Assembly (NCBI RefSeq): GCF_000304475.1 | Contig: NC_018940.1 | Coordinates: forward strand, 1,240,001-1,304,000 | Origin: Kazachstania africana CBS 2517 | Lineage: Eukaryota > Ascomycota > Saccharomycetes > Saccharomycetales > Saccharomycetaceae | Reading direction: 5' to 3' | DNA: 64,000 nt | Shown here: one piece after another, positions 59,342-64,000 of the stretch | Layout of the letters: each line of letters starts with the position of its first letter | How positions within the stretch are numbered: the stretch's first letter is position 1 | Made by a program: the position numbers and the translations under genes | Notes under the pieces: generated by a model | Databases searched by the model: none | Seen by the model: the letters and a program-made list of their open reading frames with translations, nothing else | Told to the model about the DNA's origin: nothing

Positions 59342-59942
59342 TTATTCCCAACCATTTGCCCATCTGTCCTCCCAGAACGTTGTGTCAAACTTCTCTTTTT
59401 TTAATCTTTCATTTACTTTGTTGTGGAAATTACACAGCCAGCTATTAAAACCTTTGTAGCTTGACACATTTGGTCTAGTTTCCTTAAATGCTTTCTGAAT
59501 TTCATTGAAAGTACTTGAATCGTCCATGGGATAAACTCTCATAAATAAAGCCATGAATCTTGACATTTCGTCCTGTTGTATTTGAGTTGGCGCCTCTGGA
59601 TATTTAGCACCTATCGCATGTAAAAGCGTCCATGAAGAACGTCCTATCACCTCTTTGGTCGGTGGCGGCACCTTCCTATACGTTCTAGACCCCGGAATCA
59701 AGTCAAAAATAACTTCCGTAAAGGTCTCTGTAGATACTTTAGATGCATTTTTGGGTATTTTACCCGTTGCAAGCTGGAAATCTAGAAGAGTATTACATGA
59801 TCGACAACTGGCGGAGTTCGTTAGTAAGAAAGTATGTGTGAATGTGTTTGTAAGAGCTCTGTACATACGGCTTCCCGTCTTCGTCATATATAATTGTCCT
59901 TCCTGTTAAACCCGTTTTCGGTATTTTGCTTGGATCAACCAT
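59342..59942 (-). CDS. ERV1: Erv1-type FAD sulfhydryl oxidase lacking the catalytic CxxC; two exons
   Basis: Exon 1 is 59942-59869 and exon 2 is 59807-59342 on the minus strand. Together they encode 179 residues (S. cerevisiae Erv1 is 189). Splicing gives GLTGRTIIYDEDGK-P joined to CRSCNTLLDFQ, the expected Erv1 N-terminus with the shuttle pair C26/C29. FAD-site motifs are kept: GRSSWTLLH, FHNKVN and FWEDRW. The redox CxxC next to the flavin, YPCNWC in S. cerevisiae, is YPMDDS here (residues 119-122). The structural cysteine after KFD is T167, while its partner C150 remains. The reading frame is intact, so this is substitution, not a frameshift. Erv1 normally reoxidises Mia40 in the intermembrane space and is essential; this copy should not catalyse that. 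In S. cerevisiae ERV1 is YGR029W, so it comes from the sister block. Confidence 0.9.
59808..59868 (-). other. Spliceosomal intron of the ERV1-type gene (61 nt)
   Basis: On the minus strand the 5' splice site is GTATGT (starting at 59868), the branch site is a perfect TACTAAC (59826-59820) and the 3' splice site is CAG (ending at 59808). Reading through in frame would give a 24-residue segment unlike any Erv1, whereas removal restores the conserved junction. The branch-to-AG distance is about 13 nt. Confidence 0.92.
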
Positions 59943-60148
59943 GGTTATTGTCCTAACTCGTGCTTGGCTCAAGTTATATCCTTTTAATTACTAGAATTCC
60001 TGTTCTTCCTATAAATCTGGTATCAACAGGTATGGGTGTTCTGAAAATTTTTGGAATATGCCTTGCGATGAGCTTTAAAAAATCACTGATGGTTCTCAAA
60101 AGAGAACTCTTTTATAAATAGGATGGAAGCCAAGAATCATCAGCTACA

Positions 60149-63031
60149 ATGTCCTCTCAGAATCATGGAATTAACATTCCTGGTGTTTTGTTAGACGAAT
60201 TAAAAAACAGAGATTATTCCAATGATGAGAGATTCAGCAGCACCAGAAAAAGAAACACCAAGAATCAGCTAAGTAGGAAAGACAAGAGAAAACAGAAAAG
60301 GATAGATAAAAAACAGAGACAAAGGAAGCCCAGCGAGCCAAATCCATCTCCTGCTGCTGCTTCAGAAGACAAAACTTCGGGCGTTCCAAAGAACGAGATA
60401 AATAAATCAAAGAAGATCCATAAACAAGCTGAAGCAAAAACAGAGGAGTTTGGATTACCTTTCTCATCTGACGACGAGTTATCATCAGGCGACTTTGGTG
60501 AATTTGATGATGACGATTTAGATGAAGAAGAATGGGAACAACTAAGAGAGTTGGAAGGAGATGATGAACCTGAAGAGATGCAAGATGTTTTTGCTTCTGA
60601 TAGTGAGGAAGCGAATGAATTAGCAGAAGACGTGAATAAGAGAAATAAAAAAAGTGTTCCCAAGAAGAAGGTAACTTTTGCTGCAGAAGGAAAAGAGGAC
60701 GAAGAAGATCAAGAGGAGAGTGACGGTATAGAAATGACAGTTGAAGAAACAATGGCAGCATTAAAAGCAAAAAAGATGGCCAAAATAACTAAAAAAAGTA
60801 AGAAGAGAGAGAGTGAGGATAGCGCAATTGCATACCCTTCGACGCCTTCAGAGCGTGCTTCTATCGAGAGAGATGAGATGGATATGCAATACTACGCCAA
60901 AAAGTTAAATTTGAAAGGGAGTAAGAAGAAATTGAGGGCACGAGATGAATACGATGCAATTGGTGGTTTATTAGAGGGACTAGACTTTTTTGAAAACTAT
61001 GGTGCCAGTGACGGAGAATATGGTGAGTTTGCTTTGGATAGAAAGAAGAGCTCTACAAAAGAAGATGATGATGAACTCTCTTCTGATAATTCAGATGAAA
61101 TTGATGAAGCTGACTCTCTGCTTGAAAGTTCGGATGGTACTGCCGATTCAGACAGTGATTTAAGTGACAGTGATCAATACAGTGTTGAAGAAGAAAAGAA
61201 GATAAAGAAAAAAGGAAAATCCATACGTTGCACCCAGTACTACAGAAGAATCTGGCTCGTATATTCCTCCATCGCTAAGGAAAAACATCTTGAGACAGAT
61301 AACGGGGAATCTGCTATAGTCCTTGAAATAACAAAAAAAGTTAAATCTATGTTAAACAAATTGTCTGATTCCAACATTTTGGTCATTATCAATTCCATCA
61401 GTGAATTGTATGATTTATATCCACGTCACTATGTCACGGAGTCATTCACAAGGCAAACTTTAGAGATTGTCGGACAAAATACAAAGCTTTTGGATGGATT
61501 TCTCATGAATTATGCCGGTGTTGCCTTTGCATTATATAAATTGAAGGGAATACAAATGGGTGCTTCATTTATTCAGGAAGTGGTTGAAAATTTTTTGGAT
61601 TATTTTTCAAAAGAAATGGAAGATTTATTAAATATTGAAGAAGGAGCTGTTACTGTCATTTCAAAAAGATGCAGTAATATTATAACATTTTTAGGCTACA
61701 CCTATAATTTCGGTTTTATTTCCTGTAAATTACTATATGATTTGATTCGTGAATTTGTAGCGAGTGCTAACGAGCTAACTGTTGAATTATTGTTGAGAAT
61801 AGTATCTGTCTCAGGACAACTAATCCGTGGTGACGATCCATCTGCATTAAAAGAAATTTTATCTGATCTTTTAGCGAACGTTAAGTCTATAAAAGCTCCA
61901 AGTTCTAGGCTACAATTCCTGTTAAACACTATGACCGACTTAAAAAATAATAGGTTGAAGCCATCGCTACTGGCGACTGACTACCATCCATTAAAGAAGG
62001 TACTAATGGGTATTTTCAAATCAAGTGCACTAACAGAACCTTTGCAAGTTTCGCTTGACGATATCAGAAATGTAGATACCAAAGGTAAGTGGTGGTTAGT
62101 CGGATCTTCCTGGAAGGGTAATATGGAAACGGCATTTGAAGAGAATTCACAAACAAGAACTAAGGAGAAAAGGGTGGCAGAATCCTATATTAATATAGAT
62201 GATGATTTATTCGATGATATTCCTGATTGGACACAGCTTGCTACTGAACAACGTATGAATACAGATGTTCGTCGTGCTATTTTTGTTAGCATTATGTCTG
62301 CACAAGATTATATGGACGCATTTACAAAGTTGGAAAAACTCAACCTGAAAAATAAGCAGCTATTGGAGATTCCTAGAATTTTACTTCACTGTCTGTTGGC
62401 AGATGGTGGTGAGAATGGATACAATCCTTATTATGGTTTAGTAGCAAGTAAAGCATCTGAGCACCATTCTCAATTGTCCAAATCATTTCAATTTTTGTTT
62501 TGGGATGTCGTGAAGAAGTTTGAAGACAATGCAGACTCAGATTTAGAGGAAGATGATGATTTTGAAGCTAACGAAGACAAGAGGTTACGAAATATTGCAA
62601 ATGAAGCTAAGTTTTTTGGATTTCTCGTATCAGAGAATATCTTACAGTTGAACAGTTTCAAGCATGTTCCTCTTATGGCAGGCCTTTCGCCCGATGGAAT
62701 TCTGTTCATTGAAGTGCTTTTATATCAGCTCTTGATCACAATGGGTAAAAAATCAGAAAAAGCAGGTTCCAAGAGCCCTGACGGAAAAAGGGTATACTCC
62801 TATAATAGAGACTTAATGCAAAAGATGATAACCACTGGTATTCAATTGGAGAACAGATCTATTTTACTCAAGGGTTTCAGGTGGTTCATTAAAAATAAAC
62901 TTCAATACAAGAATTATCTTCCAGGCAAGGAAAACGAAAAGGCTTTTAAGAGAGACAGTAGACGCATAGCTTGGGCTATTTCAGAATTTACTTCTTTAAT
63001 AGATGACGAGTTGAACGATACGAATTATTGA
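60149..63031 (+). CDS. SGD1: Sgd1, nucleolar MIF4G/MA3 protein for 18S rRNA processing
   Basis: A 960-residue protein (S. cerevisiae Sgd1 is 899), the counterpart of human NOM1. The N-terminal third is highly charged, with basic clusters (RKDKRKQKRIDKKQRQRK) and acidic stretches. A MIF4G domain lies at about 355-560 (VYSSIAKEKHLETDNGESAI onward) and an MA3 domain at about 705-830 (DVRRAIFVSIMSAQDYMDAF). It is essential in S. cerevisiae, nuclear/nucleolar, needed for small-subunit rRNA maturation, and was first linked to osmotic stress. A short overlapping upstream ATG frame (60123-60194) precedes the start. It is convergent with NUP2 (YLR336C-YLR335W). Confidence 0.95.
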   Translation: MSSQNHGINIPGVLLDELKNRDYSNDERFSSTRKRNTKNQLSRKDKRKQKRIDKKQRQRKPSEPNPSPAAASEDKTSGVPKNEINKSKKIHKQAEAKTEEFGLPFSSDDELSSGDFGEFDDDDLDEEEWEQLRELEGDDEPEEMQDVFASDSEEANELAEDVNKRNKKSVPKKKVTFAAEGKEDEEDQEESDGIEMTVEETMAALKAKKMAKITKKSKKRESEDSAIAYPSTPSERASIERDEMDMQYYAKKLNLKGSKKKLRARDEYDAIGGLLEGLDFFENYGASDGEYGEFALDRKKSSTKEDDDELSSDNSDEIDEADSLLESSDGTADSDSDLSDSDQYSVEEEKKIKKKGKSIRCTQYYRRIWLVYSSIAKEKHLETDNGESAIVLEITKKVKSMLNKLSDSNILVIINSISELYDLYPRHYVTESFTRQTLEIVGQNTKLLDGFLMNYAGVAFALYKLKGIQMGASFIQEVVENFLDYFSKEMEDLLNIEEGAVTVISKRCSNIITFLGYTYNFGFISCKLLYDLIREFVASANELTVELLLRIVSVSGQLIRGDDPSALKEILSDLLANVKSIKAPSSRLQFLLNTMTDLKNNRLKPSLLATDYHPLKKVLMGIFKSSALTEPLQVSLDDIRNVDTKGKWWLVGSSWKGNMETAFEENSQTRTKEKRVAESYINIDDDLFDDIPDWTQLATEQRMNTDVRRAIFVSIMSAQDYMDAFTKLEKLNLKNKQLLEIPRILLHCLLADGGENGYNPYYGLVASKASEHHSQLSKSFQFLFWDVVKKFEDNADSDLEEDDDFEANEDKRLRNIANEAKFFGFLVSENILQLNSFKHVPLMAGLSPDGILFIEVLLYQLLITMGKKSEKAGSKSPDGKRVYSYNRDLMQKMITTGIQLENRSILLKGFRWFIKNKLQYKNYLPGKENEKAFKRDSRRIAWAISEFTSLIDDELNDTNY

Positions 63032-63110
63032 TTTATACAAATCACATGCAATGAATTGAAATCCGTCTAGTACAATAGGAGATTATTCTAACGTTACTTT
63101 ATATACACAA

Positions 63111-64000
63111 TTACATATCTTTTTTGGAATCTTCAATGGATTTTATGAATGAACGCCCATCAGCTTTTTGCTTAAACTTTACAATGAAAGTGATCAACTT
63201 CCCATCAGTATCAACAGTTGGAGTTCTGACTAAGTTATCATTATCCGCAGTCAATGGTTCATAATTGAATGACTTTACTATACTTGTATTCATTAGAATA
63301 TTACCCATACCATCAGACCTGCAGAGTAACCTGAGTTTAGATTTATCATCTTTTTGTTGCAGTAGTTTCATTTCACCAACACCGCGAGAATCGTAGTTTT
63401 TACTTTCAGGATTGAAGACCATTAGTTTAGCTCTTTGAGAAAAAATAACGATTTCGTTTTCTTCACCATTCTGCATATTTATTCCCCTTGGATCGTTAGC
63501 ATCAGCTTCCTTAGTTTCTTCTGCAGCAGCTGTTTCAGCCTCTGTATTTGCAGTACTTGAAGTTGGTGGTTGAGCGGTTCCTGTCGCTTGAGTGCTTTCT
63601 CCAAAGGGTAAAGAAAACTTGAATCCTGCAGTAGGAGTAGATTTGGGTTCGGAAGTAGCACTAGTACTTGAAGTGTTACTTGCTTGACCAAATGTAAAAG
63701 AAGGAGCGGCAGGGACATTGCCGAAAGAGAAAGCTGGTTTACCTTCTTTCTTTTCATTATCGCTTAGGGAAGGTGCTCCAAATGTAAATGATGGTTTTGG
63801 GGCGTCAGTTATCGTGGCATTTTCTGTATTTTCGGCTGGTTTTTTTCCAAAGGGTGAAGAAGAAATGTTAGATTCATCATTTGGTTTCTTGAAGGAAAAT
63901 GAAAACTGAGGTTTTCCATCTGTTTTAGAATCTTCGGCAGCATTTTTGTCTTTTGAAGCTACACTGAATGAGAAACTAGGTTTTTCTTGAACTTTCTTTG
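63111..64000 (-). CDS. NUP2: Nucleoporin Nup2, C-terminal part (cut by the window edge)
   Basis: The minus-strand frame is open from the stop at 63111 to the window end, so the N-terminus lies outside. The visible 295 codons contain FG-type repeats (PSFTFG twice, FSFG, SPFG, LPFG, plus FSFSF) spaced by charged linkers, then a Ran-binding domain (about the last 130 residues) with VFNPESKNYDSRGVGEMKLL and the hallmark LLCRSDGMGNILMN. Nup2 is a mobile nuclear-basket nucleoporin that binds Srp1 and Ran-GTP and helps recycle importin alpha; its partner Kap95 is encoded in this window. The first methionine visible in frame (63476) is internal and is not the start. Confidence 0.95.
   Translation of the reverse strand, partial: KKVQEKPSFSFSVASKDKNAAEDSKTDGKPQFSFSFKKPNDESNISSSPFGKKPAENTENATITDAPKPSFTFGAPSLSDNEKKEGKPAFSFGNVPAAPSFTFGQASNTSSTSATSEPKSTPTAGFKFSLPFGESTQATGTAQPPTSSTANTEAETAAAEETKEADANDPRGINMQNGEENEIVIFSQRAKLMVFNPESKNYDSRGVGEMKLLQQKDDKSKLRLLCRSDGMGNILMNTSIVKSFNYEPLTADNDNLVRTPTVDTDGKLITFIVKFKQKADGRSFIKSIEDSKKDM

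Noticed and set aside
59342..59887. Single-exon 181-residue version of the ERV1 gene starting at 59887
   Set aside because: Its N-terminus is translated intron. Splicing at GTATGT/TACTAAC/CAG restores the conserved Erv1 start at 59942.
1..64000. CRISPR arrays, insertion sequences, prophage or full retrotransposons
   Set aside because: None seen; the sequence is eukaryotic nuclear DNA and no Ty LTR or reverse transcriptase frame was recognised.

Overview
This is nuclear DNA of a budding yeast of the family Saccharomycetaceae. The genes are compact and almost all intronless, the AT content is high, one gene carries a GTATGT/TACTAAC intron, and nearly every protein resembles one Saccharomyces cerevisiae protein from end to end. 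From memory of S. cerevisiae gene order, the window runs in reverse along chromosome XII right arm, from VID22 (YLR373C) at the left edge to NUP2 (YLR335W), cut by the right edge. Three genes belong instead to the sister ohnologous block on chromosome VII: MUP1 (YGR055W), eIF2A (YGR054W) and ERV1 (YGR029W). Several chromosome XII genes are absent (ARC18, ROM2, RPS22B, RPL26A, RPP0), and so is most of the chromosome VII set. A lineage that never went through the whole-genome duplication should keep both sets interleaved. I therefore infer a post-duplication yeast that sorted its gene losses differently from Saccharomyces. I cannot name the species.

Layout, left to right. 1-1575: long control region. 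1576-11318: VID22, ELO3, SSQ1, MDM30, GRX8, NMD4. 11546-21745: STE11, a YLR361C-A-like small gene, DCR2, VPS38, ADE13, RSC1/RSC2. 22105-27440: MUP1, eIF2A, ATG33. 28377-31743: ILV5 and TAL1. 31865-42737: BUD8/9, YLR352W (F-box), NIT3, ORM2, DIC1, KAP95. 43581-43730: a 49-codon membrane microprotein candidate. 43907-48285: a degenerate 6-phosphofructo-2-kinase-like gene, tRNA-Arg(CCG), GAS2. 48673-56662: FKS1 and a SPO77-like gene. 57078-64000: VRP1, ERV1 (spliced), SGD1, NUP2 (partial).

This is housekeeping sequence rather than an operon or island. Themes that recur by chance of position are mitochondria (SSQ1, MDM30, ILV5, DIC1, ATG33, ERV1), sphingolipids (ELO3, ORM2), the cell wall (FKS1, GAS2) and polarity/mating (STE11, BUD8/9, VRP1).

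The most unusual feature is the ERV1-type sulfhydryl oxidase gene. It keeps its intron, its N-terminal CxxC shuttle pair and its FAD-binding motifs. It has lost the catalytic CxxC next to the flavin (MDDS in its place) and one cysteine of the C-terminal structural disulfide. Other points of interest are a 22-bp perfect palindrome in the MUP1 upstream region, a palindromic pair of Reb1 sites before VID22, a shortened second bromodomain in the RSC subunit, and a few small unannotated ORFs. Where a longer reading frame began with TTG or GTG, the first in-frame ATG was used as the start.
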